Assembly: GCF_017303155.1 (NCBI RefSeq)
Contig: NZ_JAEKJR010000001.1
Span: forward strand, 62,001-126,000
Direction of reading: 5' to 3'
Length of the DNA: 64,000 nucleotides
From: Microbulbifer salipaludis
GTDB taxonomy: Bacteria > Pseudomonadota > Gammaproteobacteria > Pseudomonadales > Cellvibrionaceae
The translations under genes were made by a program, and so were the position numbers. Below are positions 39,901-47,029 of this stretch, piece by piece. The stretch's first letter is position 1. Each line of letters opens with the position of its first letter. The notes below the pieces were generated by a model. It was not told where the DNA came from. It searched no databases and saw only the letters and a list, made by a program, of their open reading frames with translations.

Positions 39901-40131
39901 TGGTGGAATCCGGCTGTGGAAAACCAGGCCACCGACCGCGCCCACCGCATCGGCCAGGACAAGCCGGTGTTTGTGTACAAGCTGGTGGCGGAAAACACCG
40001 TGGAGGAGCGCATTCACCAGATGCAGCAGCAGAAGCAGGCACTGGCGGATGCGTTGTTTGACGCCGCCGCCTCCAGCGGATTGCCCAAGGACAAAGACGC
40101 CCTGCTGTCGCTGCTGGGCGCGGACCATTGA
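36922..40131 (+). CDS. SNF2-family DEAD/DEAH helicase with N-terminal SWIM zinc finger
   Basis: A large (about 1069-residue) Swi2/Snf2-type ATPase of the bacterial RapA/HepA-like class. An N-terminal SWIM zinc finger (CSCPVGLNCKHAVA, about residues 70-85) is followed by a long DUF-rich middle. The helicase core then has Walker A DDMGLGKTLQTL, the DEAQ motif, SGTPLENHL, motif V (GGAGLNLTAAD) and motif VI QATDRAHRIGQ. Such proteins remodel nucleoprotein complexes or act in DNA repair or transcription. I chose TTG 36922 (GGGAG eight bases upstream); GTG 36862 would add 20 residues. Confidence 0.9.
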   Translation: MITFNLNSIRRMADEGSFARGEDYFARGRVMEAYYDKETETYHGRVKGSARYVYRVELDVERGRLVGLCSCPVGLNCKHAVATALTLLHEEREPADATGDTAPSAQSQAPAWQHWLDELPAAPGTEPAPLEPGKHYLLYFLELDDKQQLRLTTKKAYLKKDGSWSQFKYFPVESTKLGWNRPSHLLDDDVTILQLVPRVNAAGRLGLIGEQGRRALMLLLDSGRFYFEDCALQRGPARRLSWQWQAQDGNTQQLRAQLEGIDDNGHWQLLPVAPPCYLDTENATIGDITTPLPAAQLQHLLAMPAVSKEELGLMAVQMRQKIPATQLPLPVEPRLETVTRHTPHITLVSCALDHLKLPALKLHFDYAGFPLPPAYSRHFDGPESTCEQGGTYYHIQRDLEAERQHCDAIYQQGLYLIPEELGGQEEVWLTDSHGPQDIPQRWRAFLKDTLPALEQQGWVIDTDPSYQFDTTRADIAMRLADSDSHWFEFGLDLTLADGRQFPIAELVEHWLEQDAPDELTINLDGDWVSVNTQPLQSIRGLLLDLLKEKKLGGAVRLPAFQAAQFDALAELDERKAPATRKMIAQLRDFSGLETVPVPKGLNATLRPYQQEGLNWLVFLQRYGFGGILADDMGLGKTLQTLALVQHMKETGALNRPALVIAPTSLTGNWQHEAARFTPDLRVTLIHGPQRAEAFTHINKSDLVITTYPLLVRDWERYSKRKFSVVALDEAQAIKNPTTQAAECVRRLKSETRLCLSGTPLENHLGELWSLMDFALPGLLGGRKTFNEAYRTPIENRGEFERQQELARRVRPFMLRRTKSEVVSELPPKTETIQYVELGRKQRALYESVRISMEKRIRELVARQGIARSHIEFLDALLKLRQTCIDPRLVKLDKAAGIQESAKMEWLQESLPQLLEEGRNILIFSQFTEVLKLVEAQLQDTHIDYTKLTGQTRKRQQAIDSFQNGEVRVFLISLKAGGAGLNLTAADVVIHLDPWWNPAVENQATDRAHRIGQDKPVFVYKLVAENTVEERIHQMQQQKQALADALFDAAASSGLPKDKDALLSLLGADH

Positions 40132-40182
40132 GGCCCACTGCCGGCCAGAAAAGGAAATCGAAAAAATACATTGCGAAAAGCG

Positions 40183-41190
40183 TCAGAACGAAGCGCTCAG
40201 ACCAATGCCAAAAAAATTCACATCCGCATATTGATCAATAAATTCCTGCGAGCGCCGCGCGTGATAGGCGCTCCAGTGATAGCGTCCGGTGGGCAGCACC
40301 AGCCCGAACTGCCACTCCCCTACCCGGGTTTCTTTTTCCACGCTGTGGCTGTCCTTGAAGGTATTACCGTCGAGGAAAATATCCCGAGACACAAACCGCA
40401 GCTGCAGCTCGGAATACAGGTACCAGCCGCCTGCGCGCATGCCGCTTTCCGGGCCGGTGGTATAGGGGGCAAGCGCACTGACCTCGAGGCTCGAAAACAG
40501 ATCGCGGCCAAACCGCACACCCACCCCGGATACCAGTGACCGGTTCACGTTGCCGAGATGGCCACCCAGGGTAGCGGACCATTCCAGCTGCAGGCCACGC
40601 TCCCCCACCGACTGGATATGAGCCCACTTGCGCGCATAGCTCAACTGCAGGGTAGGTTCGTCGCGCAACTGGTTTTCCCAGCCGTTCACGTCGTAGGTGC
40701 GCAACAGGGCGTGCGTAGCGCGCTGTGCCTGCTCAGCACCGGAGGATGGACCGACAATGCCCACGGAAACTTCAAAACGCTCGGCGACGCGCAACGATGA
40801 TCCAGGATTCAGGTCCACCGACTGCAGGGCACCACCGAGATACAGCCAGCCCGCATAGGGGCGGTCGTATTCCAGCAAATCGGTTTCAAACACTTCGAAG
40901 GGTGTAAAAATTGCCTGCCCGAGAAAAACCTGCGTGGCCAGCTCACGATTCTGGTAGCGCTCGGGCAACAGAGACTGAACCCAGCCGGCCGGGCCGTCTG
41001 TGGTATAGGAAAGCCTGAGCCCCTGCGTGTAATCCGCATCACTGGTGCGGCCGAAAGAATCGTTTTCCAGCTGCAGGGAAATACCGCCTGCGCTGGCCGT
41101 GGCGCTGCCGATGGCGAGAAAAATCGCACCCATCCATTGGACGCTTCTCAGCCAACGTAGCGAAGTTCCATTTCGCGTTATCGTTTTCAT
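40183..41190 (-). CDS. Lipid A deacylase LpxR family protein (DUF2219)
   Basis: An outer-membrane beta-barrel of 335 residues with a signal peptide (residues 1-34, ending TASAGG). LpxR removes the 3'-acyloxyacyl group of lipid A in Salmonella and Helicobacter. The conserved stretch LENDSFGRTSDADYTQGL near the mature N-terminus holds the Asn and Asp that bind calcium in LpxR, and DRPYAGWLYLG is the second family signature. The C-terminal residue is Phe, as usual for barrels. It is the second gene after the rhombosortase on the same strand, 87 bases apart. Activity on lipid A is inferred from family only. Confidence 0.86.
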   Translation of the reverse strand: MKTITRNGTSLRWLRSVQWMGAIFLAIGSATASAGGISLQLENDSFGRTSDADYTQGLRLSYTTDGPAGWVQSLLPERYQNRELATQVFLGQAIFTPFEVFETDLLEYDRPYAGWLYLGGALQSVDLNPGSSLRVAERFEVSVGIVGPSSGAEQAQRATHALLRTYDVNGWENQLRDEPTLQLSYARKWAHIQSVGERGLQLEWSATLGGHLGNVNRSLVSGVGVRFGRDLFSSLEVSALAPYTTGPESGMRAGGWYLYSELQLRFVSRDIFLDGNTFKDSHSVEKETRVGEWQFGLVLPTGRYHWSAYHARRSQEFIDQYADVNFFGIGLSASF

Positions 41191-41276
41191 CCCCAGATTT
41201 TAGGAGGGGGCGGGGATTCCTCCACAAACCCGGGTCGACAGGTACGCCTGGCTCACAGCCAGTCATTGATGGACGG

Positions 41277-41915
41277 TCATTCGGGTTTTTTGCGCCGGGT
41301 AGACACCCCGACAATCACCCCGACAATCACACCGATCAGAGTGCCGAACAGGGTACCGAGCAGGTGACTGGATACCGCCACGTCGGCCTCGATCATACTG
41401 GCGGTTGCCGCACTCGGCCCGGCAAGCAGCTCCCAGCCAACTTTGACGAAGCAGCCTATGAGCAGCAGGCCCCCGGACCAGCGCCGCTGGAACAGCTCGC
41501 TCACCGCCGCGAAACAGAAGAGTCCGTGCAGTACACCGGAGAGGCCGTAATAGACCTGAACCTCGGGGAACCAAAACCACAGGCCGGCGCTGATCAGCAA
41601 CGACAGCACCACCGTCAGCTCTAGATACGCCACCACCGGGTGACGCTTCCCGAGCAAGCAGCTCTGCCCAAACACGAACCACACGGCCACGATCGCCACA
41701 CCATTCAATAGCAGGTGCGCGCTATTGGTGTGTACCAGATGCCCGCTCAGCAGCCGCCACCACTGGCCCCCGGCCAGCAGGGCGCGATCGTACATGAACA
41801 GGTCGGGGTAGGCGGACTGAGCCAGCTGCAGCAGGACACACAGCAACAGCAGGATGGCCGGACCGCCGATACTGGCGATCAGTTTGGCTCGATCAAATTC
41901 AAACATCAGATGCAA
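41277..41915 (-). CDS. rrtA: Rhombosortase (rhomboid protease for GlyGly-CTERM proteins)
   Basis: A 212-residue six-helix rhomboid of the rhombosortase type, which cleaves and sorts proteins with a C-terminal GlyGly-CTERM tail. The family signatures are WWRLLSGHLVHTN (residues 52-64), HLLLN (67-71), the nucleophile Ser126 in YGLSGVLHG and the general base His184 in SSHLLG. It is small and lacks extra domains, as usual for rhombosortases. The likely client in this window is the pullulanase at 1-1857. A 12-base tandem repeat (41306-41329) encodes the GVIVGVIVGV stretch of the last helix. ATG 41906 is an alternative start. Confidence 0.85.
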   Translation of the reverse strand: MHLMFEFDRAKLIASIGGPAILLLLCVLLQLAQSAYPDLFMYDRALLAGGQWWRLLSGHLVHTNSAHLLLNGVAIVAVWFVFGQSCLLGKRHPVVAYLELTVVLSLLISAGLWFWFPEVQVYYGLSGVLHGLFCFAAVSELFQRRWSGGLLLIGCFVKVGWELLAGPSAATASMIEADVAVSSHLLGTLFGTLIGVIVGVIVGVSTRRKKPE

Positions 41916-42036
41916 ACAACAGGTTCAAACATAGTAACGGTGCGTGCATGCAGCACGTGGCGGGCAATTTCAGATGACCGCACTATGTTGCAAAAATGCC
42001 GGCCAGGCAATTCTCTGCCCGCGCTCCCCACGGGTC

Positions 42037-42162
42037 TCAGGCGCCCGACGTTTTCAGCACGCACACCTGGTCGCCGTAGTAGTTGTCGGCATAGTTGCAT
42101 TCCAGGTTGCATTCCAGAGTACCTTCCCGCTGCGAGGCGGGTTTGGCTTCAGGATTCCACAT
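42037..42162 (-). CDS. Small protein of 41 residues with three Cys
   Basis: A short ORF below the usual length cut-off. It starts at ATG 42162, preceded by GAGGAAA at good spacing, and ends at TGA 42037-42039. The product starts MWNPEAKPAS and contains LECNLECNYAD and YYGDQVCVL, so Cys-x4-Cys and one further Cys. It is acidic to neutral, with no membrane segment. An upstream imperfect hairpin (42197-42227) and AT-rich sequence near 42250-42300 could be its leader and promoter. I do not recognise a family. The ribosome site and compact composition argue for a real gene. Confidence 0.55.
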   Translation of the reverse strand: MWNPEAKPASQREGTLECNLECNYADNYYGDQVCVLKTSGA

Positions 42163-42550
42163 GGTGTTTTTCCTCGTTGGGTGAATGTATTGCGCCGGCT
42201 CCCTGTGGGCGCGCGGTTACAGGAGCCAAGGTAGCGCACCAGCCAGAGAAAATAAAATCAATTAAAACTTTTAAATCAATATCGTTAGGCTATCAAATCA
42301 GCTCGACTCAGCTCCGGTTACCGCCCATCCACTGCACCTTCCCCAGCCCGGTTTGTGATGCGCTGCGCAATGTGTGAGGTTTGCGCTTATTCCCGGCGTG
42401 TGGCGGCTAATACGGCGATTTTTACACTACAGTTATTTCATAGGCCCTGCCGATTTTTGACCGTTCTGCGCCCACTCAGCCCCCGCGAGTACGCACCCCA
42501 AAAACCGGAGCGGCATCAGCATCAGCGTACAAGCAGTCGAGGTCATCACC
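42163..42550. other. Intergenic region between two small-protein genes (388 bases)
   Basis: Contains an imperfect inverted repeat (42197-42206 / 42219-42227) in the presumed leader of the 41-residue protein, and an AT-rich block at 42248-42300 that probably holds the minus-strand promoter. Otherwise I see no gene in it. Confidence 0.5.
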
Positions 42551-42724
42551 ATGAATACGCAGCTGCCGACAAAATCCCAGCCCCCCGCCAAGGCGGCTCT
42601 GCTCGCCAAACCGTCGAAAGCCGGCTTGCAGCCTGCTTCCGGCAAAGCCGACAGTAATGTCGCCAACCTCAGCTTGCGCTATCCCAAAGACCTTGAACGC
42701 TGTTTTGTGCTTGGCAATAACTGA
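42551..42724 (+). CDS. Possible small protein of 57 residues
   Basis: A short frame with a credible ribosome site (GAGG, eight bases before ATG 42551) and a TGA at 42722. The first half is rich in Lys, Pro and Ala (QPPAKAALLAKPSKAG). The second half is more ordinary (LSLRYPKDLERCFVLGNN). It lies 80 bases before the FMN reductase gene on the same strand and could share its transcript. No family is recognised, and the region could be non-coding. Confidence 0.4.
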   Translation: MNTQLPTKSQPPAKAALLAKPSKAGLQPASGKADSNVANLSLRYPKDLERCFVLGNN

Positions 42725-42804
42725 ACCTTACGCGTGGGCATAATGCCCGAGCCGAGTCGGCTGCTATCTTGAAGGTTCTTTTTCTTTACCTTTGAGGAAC
42801 CGCC

Positions 42805-43365
42805 ATGTCCTCCAGCCCGCTCAAGATTCTCGCCATCTCCGGCAGCCTGCGCGATAGCTCGTTTAATAGCGCGGCACTCAAAACCGCCGCGGACATCGCC
42901 GGTGAAAGTGCCAAATTCACCTTTGCCGACCTCGCGGGTATTCCGCTTTACGACCAGGACCTGCGGGACAAGGGTGTCCCCGAGGCAGTCGAGCGCCTGC
43001 AGCAGCAGGTACTGGAAGCCGATGCCATTCTCTTCTCGACCCCGGAGTACAACTACTCCATCTCCGGCGTTCTCAAAAATACTATCGACTGGCTCTCCCG
43101 CGTTGACCCACAGCCGTTTGCCGACAAGCCCGTGGCGGTAATGAGTGCCAGCATGAGCGCGTTTGGCGGTGCACGCGCGCAATACGATCTGCGCCGGGTA
43201 ATGATTTATCTGAATGCGCACTTTGTGAACAAGCCGGAGGTCATGATCAGCTTCGCCCACAAGAAGTTCGATTACAGCGGCACATTGAACGATGACGACA
43301 CCAGACAACATATCGGCAAGCTGGTGACGGCATTGGGGGAGTGGCAACACCGCCTGCAGCCTTAA
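42805..43365 (+). CDS. NAD(P)H-dependent FMN reductase-like oxidoreductase
   Basis: A 186-residue flavodoxin-like reductase of the NADPH-dependent FMN/quinone/azo reductase family. The phosphate-binding loop ISGSLRDSSFN is at residues 11-21, and the FMN-contacting TPEYNYSISGVLKNTIDW is at about 79-96. It is likely cytosolic and dimeric. Possible roles are quinone or chromate reduction, or supplying FMNH2 to sulfonate/sulfate ester monooxygenases. The alkylsulfatase lies 180 bases downstream, but it has its own promoter candidate, so a shared pathway is only a suggestion. Confidence 0.9.
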   Translation: MSSSPLKILAISGSLRDSSFNSAALKTAADIAGESAKFTFADLAGIPLYDQDLRDKGVPEAVERLQQQVLEADAILFSTPEYNYSISGVLKNTIDWLSRVDPQPFADKPVAVMSASMSAFGGARAQYDLRRVMIYLNAHFVNKPEVMISFAHKKFDYSGTLNDDDTRQHIGKLVTALGEWQHRLQP

Positions 43366-43462
43366 ACACTTGTGCAAGTCGTGTGGTGTGCTGCACAGCT
43401 ACAGATGAAACCTAGCTCAGAATGACGCCTATGACCTCCACATGACTACCGAGAAATTTTCC

Positions 43463-43479
43463 CTGGCAACACATTTGCT
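43463..43479 (+). promoter_or_regulatory. Candidate sigma-54 promoter for the alkylsulfatase
   Basis: CTGGCAACACATTTGCT matches the consensus YTGGCACGN4TTGCW at 11 of 13 fixed positions, including the essential GG (-24) and GC (-12) at exact spacing. A start point near 43491 would leave about 57 bases of leader before ATG 43548. No sigma-54 activator gene is nearby. Confidence 0.5.
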
Positions 43480-43547
43480 ACTCTGGCAGCACAACTACAT
43501 TTGCACTATTCAAACCTCGCAGTTTTTCAACTTGGAAAGCCAACCTT

Positions 43548-45482
43548 ATGACAATCACAGCAAAAAAAATAAATGGCGGTTGTAACCTCATACTCGCATC
43601 GGCAACTGTAGTCGCCGCTCTCTTTTTGGGCTCTCAGGTGACAGCGCAAGAGGCCAATAGCCTGAACAGCCCGGTGCGCAGCCAGGACCCCGCCAACTTC
43701 AGCAGCAAAGACGTGCTGGACCACCTGTCACCCCACATCTGGCAGGGGGAAAATCTGGCCTACACCAAATCCGCGCCCACCATCGCCAAGGCCCAGACCG
43801 AATACGCCAAGATGATGCCGAAAAGCATCCAGGAAGTAGTGAAAGGGAAGATCTACCACGCCTATGGTTTCCAGGTGGCCTCGACAATGATCGCGGTGGG
43901 CGACGATGGCCTGATCGTGATCGACCCGGGCTCCGACAACGACAGCGCGAAGGCAACCCGCGAGGCCTTTCTCAAGGCCGTACCATCAGCGGCGAACCTC
44001 CCGGTGACCGCGATCATTTATACGCACCGACACCCCGACCATCCATTCGGCTCTGCGGGCTGGGGTGTCAGCGAGGAAGATGTCGCCAGCGGCAAGGTGA
44101 AAATCATTGCCTCCGAGCACTTTGTCGAAAACCTGGTGAATGACGTGGGTGTGGTCGGCAACATTCTCACCCAGCGCACGGCGTACGTGGGCGGCTACCC
44201 CAAGCAAAGCGCCGAGGGCCTGGTGCATGTGGCGATCGGCCCGACGTTTGCCGCCGGACCTATTTCGCTGTATTTGCCCACCGACACGGTAAAGACCAAT
44301 GAGCCCCTGAAACTCAAGATCTCCGGGATCGACGTCGAAGTGTTCCATGCCTATGGCGACGCCGGCACCGACGAGGTGGATATCTACTTTCCCGAGTTTC
44401 GCCATGTACATGGTTCGGAAACCATTCAGGGGGAGACCTTTCCCAATCTGTATTCCCTGCGCGGCACATCCTACCGGGACGTGGCCAAGTGGCTTGATGG
44501 TGTAGAAATTTTGCTGGGATATGCGCAGAAGGCGGACACCTATTCCGGGTCGCACATGCGCGCCTGGAAGGGCAACGACTTCATCATCGACCGAATCCGC
44601 AACTACCGTGATGCCATCCAGTACGTGCATGATCAGACCATCTACTGGACCAACCTGGGTTACACGCGCGACGAGCTCGCCGAAAAAGTGGTGTTGCCGG
44701 AACCCTACGCGAGCGATCCGTGGCTACAGGAGTATTACGGGACGGTGGCGCACTCGGTAAGAAATATCTACGGGGGCTACATCGGCTGGTGGGAAGGAGA
44801 CCCCACACAGTTGGCACGTCCCGGGCCGAAGGCTACATCAACGCAGTATGTACGTGTGATGGGTGGTCGCGATGCGGTGCTGAAAGAGGGGCGCAAAGCC
44901 ATCGACAACAAAAATTATGGCTGGGCCGCCGAGGTGCTCACGCACCAGATCAACGTCGATCCCAGCGACATGGAAGCACGTAAATTAAAAGCCGAGGCGC
45001 TGCGCCAGTGGGGCTATTTGCAAACCAATATCTACTGGCGCATGTACGGCATTTCCGGAGCCAATGAACTCGATGGCACCATCGATCGCTCCATGCCGTG
45101 GAACTTTGCCGATCCGGCGATTGTAAAAGCGCTACCCACGACCGCACTGCTGAAAACCATGAGCGTGCGTCTCAATGCCGATCGCGCGGCCAATGCGAAG
45201 ATGAATGTGCAGTTTGTTATTTCAGATACCAATGAGGCGGCAGGCTTCAAGGTACGCAACAAGATTGCCGCCTATATCGATGGCAAGATGGCCAAACCGG
45301 ATGTCACCATAACGGGCCCTAAAGGCGCCATCCTGAAAACGGTCGCCACCGGGAAACTCGCCGAGGGTGTCACCGTGACCGGTGACAAGGGTGCGGCAAG
45401 CCAATTTCTGGGCCTATTCGATATCATCACCCCGAACGACGTCAATCTGGTGCTGCCACCCGGCGCACCGCTCAAACCGTAA
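43548..45482 (+). CDS. Alkyl/linear primary-alkylsulfatase (SdsA1-like, metallo-beta-lactamase fold)
   Basis: Hydrolyses alkyl sulfate esters such as dodecyl sulfate, giving alcohol and sulfate. A 644-residue exported protein with a signal peptide (cleavage near residue 33, VTAQE). The metallo-beta-lactamase zinc motif reads THRHPDH (His160, His162, Asp164, His165). This is followed by the dimerisation region (NIYGGYIGWWEGDPTQL) and the C-terminal SCP-2-like domain typical of SdsA1. It is preceded by a sigma-54-like promoter and converges with the FCD regulator. The enzyme gives access to sulfate and carbon from surfactants or algal lipids. Confidence 0.92.
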   Translation: MTITAKKINGGCNLILASATVVAALFLGSQVTAQEANSLNSPVRSQDPANFSSKDVLDHLSPHIWQGENLAYTKSAPTIAKAQTEYAKMMPKSIQEVVKGKIYHAYGFQVASTMIAVGDDGLIVIDPGSDNDSAKATREAFLKAVPSAANLPVTAIIYTHRHPDHPFGSAGWGVSEEDVASGKVKIIASEHFVENLVNDVGVVGNILTQRTAYVGGYPKQSAEGLVHVAIGPTFAAGPISLYLPTDTVKTNEPLKLKISGIDVEVFHAYGDAGTDEVDIYFPEFRHVHGSETIQGETFPNLYSLRGTSYRDVAKWLDGVEILLGYAQKADTYSGSHMRAWKGNDFIIDRIRNYRDAIQYVHDQTIYWTNLGYTRDELAEKVVLPEPYASDPWLQEYYGTVAHSVRNIYGGYIGWWEGDPTQLARPGPKATSTQYVRVMGGRDAVLKEGRKAIDNKNYGWAAEVLTHQINVDPSDMEARKLKAEALRQWGYLQTNIYWRMYGISGANELDGTIDRSMPWNFADPAIVKALPTTALLKTMSVRLNADRAANAKMNVQFVISDTNEAAGFKVRNKIAAYIDGKMAKPDVTITGPKGAILKTVATGKLAEGVTVTGDKGAASQFLGLFDIITPNDVNLVLPPGAPLKP

Positions 45483-45494
45483 AAATTTCCCCTG

Positions 45495-45524
45495 CAACAA
45501 AAAAGCCGGCGCAATGGCCGGCTT
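45495..45524 (-). terminator. Terminator between the alkylsulfatase and the FCD regulator
   Basis: Stem AAGCCGGC/GCCGGCTT (45503-45524) with loop GCAATG. The T run appears on the minus strand (TTTTTTG), so it mainly ends the regulator transcript arriving from the right. The stem may also help stop the sulfatase transcript. Confidence 0.7.
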
Positions 45525-45542
45525 CAGAAGGAACAGCGCTGC

Positions 45543-46280
45543 TCACGGGAGCGCAAAGCGCTGGCGAGCGGCGCTCACTTCGCGCCGCGCCTGCTCCAGG
45601 GCTTCCGCCTCTGTTGCGTCCAACAGCTGCTGAACTACACGCTGGAGGTGGTCGCGCATGGCATTGCGCGCACCCTCCGGATCACGCCTCTGGATTGCCT
45701 CAAGAATACGGCGGTGCTCTTCGATACCGGGTTTGGATCCGGCCTGACGCACTTTTTCAAGAATGTGTGCAGACACGGAGGAATTGTTGCGCAGCTTCCA
45801 GAGGTGCTGACATACGGAAACCACGGCGTCATTATGTGTACACTGAGCGATGTGCAGGTGGAACTTCTCATCCGCCACTTCCGCGCTGGACTCGGTGGCA
45901 TTCTCTGCCACCATTTCGTCGAAAATTTCGGCCAGCTTCGCCACTTCCTCGTCGCTCACTTCACGGGCGGCCAAACCTGCGGCCTCTCCCTCGAACATTA
46001 TGCGCGCCTGCAGAATTTCGAAAGCACCGATAGCGCGCTCGCCTGAGGAAAATACGCTGGTCTCGGTATCGGTGACGTAAACCCCGGAGCCACCCTTAAC
46101 CTCAACGGAACCGGCCAATTCCAGCGCAATAATGGCCTCGCGCACCGTCGGGCGGCTTACCTCAAAGCGCTCTGCCAGCTTGCGCTCAGCGGGCAAACGT
46201 GAGCCGGCCGGATAATCGCCAGCGGCGATAGCCTCGGCCAGCTTTTCCGCTACCTTTTGATAAAGTCGAGCACCTGGCAT
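45543..46280 (-). CDS. FadR/GntR family regulator with FCD domain
   Basis: A 245-residue GntR-type regulator. The N-terminal winged helix has YPAGSRLPAERKLAERFEVSRPTVREAI (shortened here: PAERKLAERFEVSRPT, about residues 29-44), and the C-terminal FCD ligand-binding helical bundle has FEGEAAGLAAREVSDEEV and HLHIAQCTHN, whose His and Asp residues usually bind a metal and carboxylate ligands such as lactate, glycolate or sugar acids. The convergent alkylsulfatase is not an obvious target. A TGGT-N3-ACCA operator candidate lies about 230 bases upstream. Confidence 0.9.
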   Translation of the reverse strand: MPGARLYQKVAEKLAEAIAAGDYPAGSRLPAERKLAERFEVSRPTVREAIIALELAGSVEVKGGSGVYVTDTETSVFSSGERAIGAFEILQARIMFEGEAAGLAAREVSDEEVAKLAEIFDEMVAENATESSAEVADEKFHLHIAQCTHNDAVVSVCQHLWKLRNNSSVSAHILEKVRQAGSKPGIEEHRRILEAIQRRDPEGARNAMRDHLQRVVQQLLDATEAEALEQARREVSAARQRFALP

Positions 46281-46738
46281 CTAGCCACTCTCCTGCTTTC
46301 ATAACTGCACTGGTTATTCTGTCTATATAGCGGCAGAGCACCGGGCAAGCGGCCCACTGATCGGTTGCTCACTCGCCGGTGGTTAGGCACGGCCGGCCCG
46401 AATTTGTCTGACCTGATCCTACCCCACTCCCATGAGCGGCCTGCCCCAAGTAGTCCCCAAGCAGTCTAGCAGAAGGGGTCAAACCACCACAACACTCCAA
46501 GGACCATCGTGGTCATACCAGAATTCCCCGCCTTATGACTCAGGCCTTACCGCTTACTTGTTAAAATGCAGCCCTCCACACGACGCCTCGCCGAATGCCG
46601 TTATCTCGTCTAGCCGGGAAGATAGGTGGGTTATTAAAGACTTTCAGGCAAACTCGACGTCATCAGCAAGGCCTGCTATTTAAAAGCAGCCCTAGGCTCA
46701 AACCGGTATCCGTCGCAAATAACGCAAGCGCGTCGCAA
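46281..46738. other. Intergenic region with FadR-type operator candidates (458 bases)
   Basis: No ORF with a ribosome site is present. It contains TGGTCATACCA (46510-46520), the overlapping GACCATCGTGGTC (46503-46514), and the weaker GGTCAAACC (46477-46485). These match the TGGT-N3-ACCA half-site pattern of FadR/PdhR-type regulators. Near 46325-46330 a minus-strand TATATAG could be the -10 element of the regulator gene. Confidence 0.45.
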
Positions 46739-46936
46739 TCAGTCGCCCAGCTTTGCCGGTGCCTTGCTCAGCAGTACAAGAACAAGCGTGGCCAGCGGGC
46801 CAAAAATAAGACTCAACACCCACCAGATTAAACCACTGCGATTTTTGCCCTGGGCCAGGCCGGCGTTGATCAGCGAGAGTGTGCCCCAACCGACCAGCCA
46901 CTCCCGGGATTGAATCATTACCTGATACTCTTCCAT
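46739..46936 (-). CDS. Small membrane protein, 65 residues
   Basis: A short gene with a good ribosome site (GGAAGG, five bases before ATG 46936). The product has a charged start (MEEYQVMIQSREW), two hydrophobic stretches (LVGWGTLSLINAGLA and WWVLSLIFGPLATLVLVLL) and a basic C-terminus, so a hairpin membrane protein is likely. The LSLIFGPLATLVLV pattern occurs in many small membrane proteins of unknown role. The frame beyond the stop is closed, and the next minus gene ends far away. Confidence 0.65.
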   Translation of the reverse strand: MEEYQVMIQSREWLVGWGTLSLINAGLAQGKNRSGLIWWVLSLIFGPLATLVLVLLSKAPAKLGD

Positions 46937-47029
46937 AAATACCTTCCAACGGTTTCAAAAAAATCCAACGGCCGAATCGTAAATGGCGCACTGCCAGTCA
47001 GCGCGCCAAGTGACTAGTGCAAAGCCACA

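Noticed and set aside
41306..41329. Two tandem 12-base repeats considered as a possible repeat array
   Set aside because: Only two units, inside the rhombosortase coding sequence; described there rather than as a separate element.
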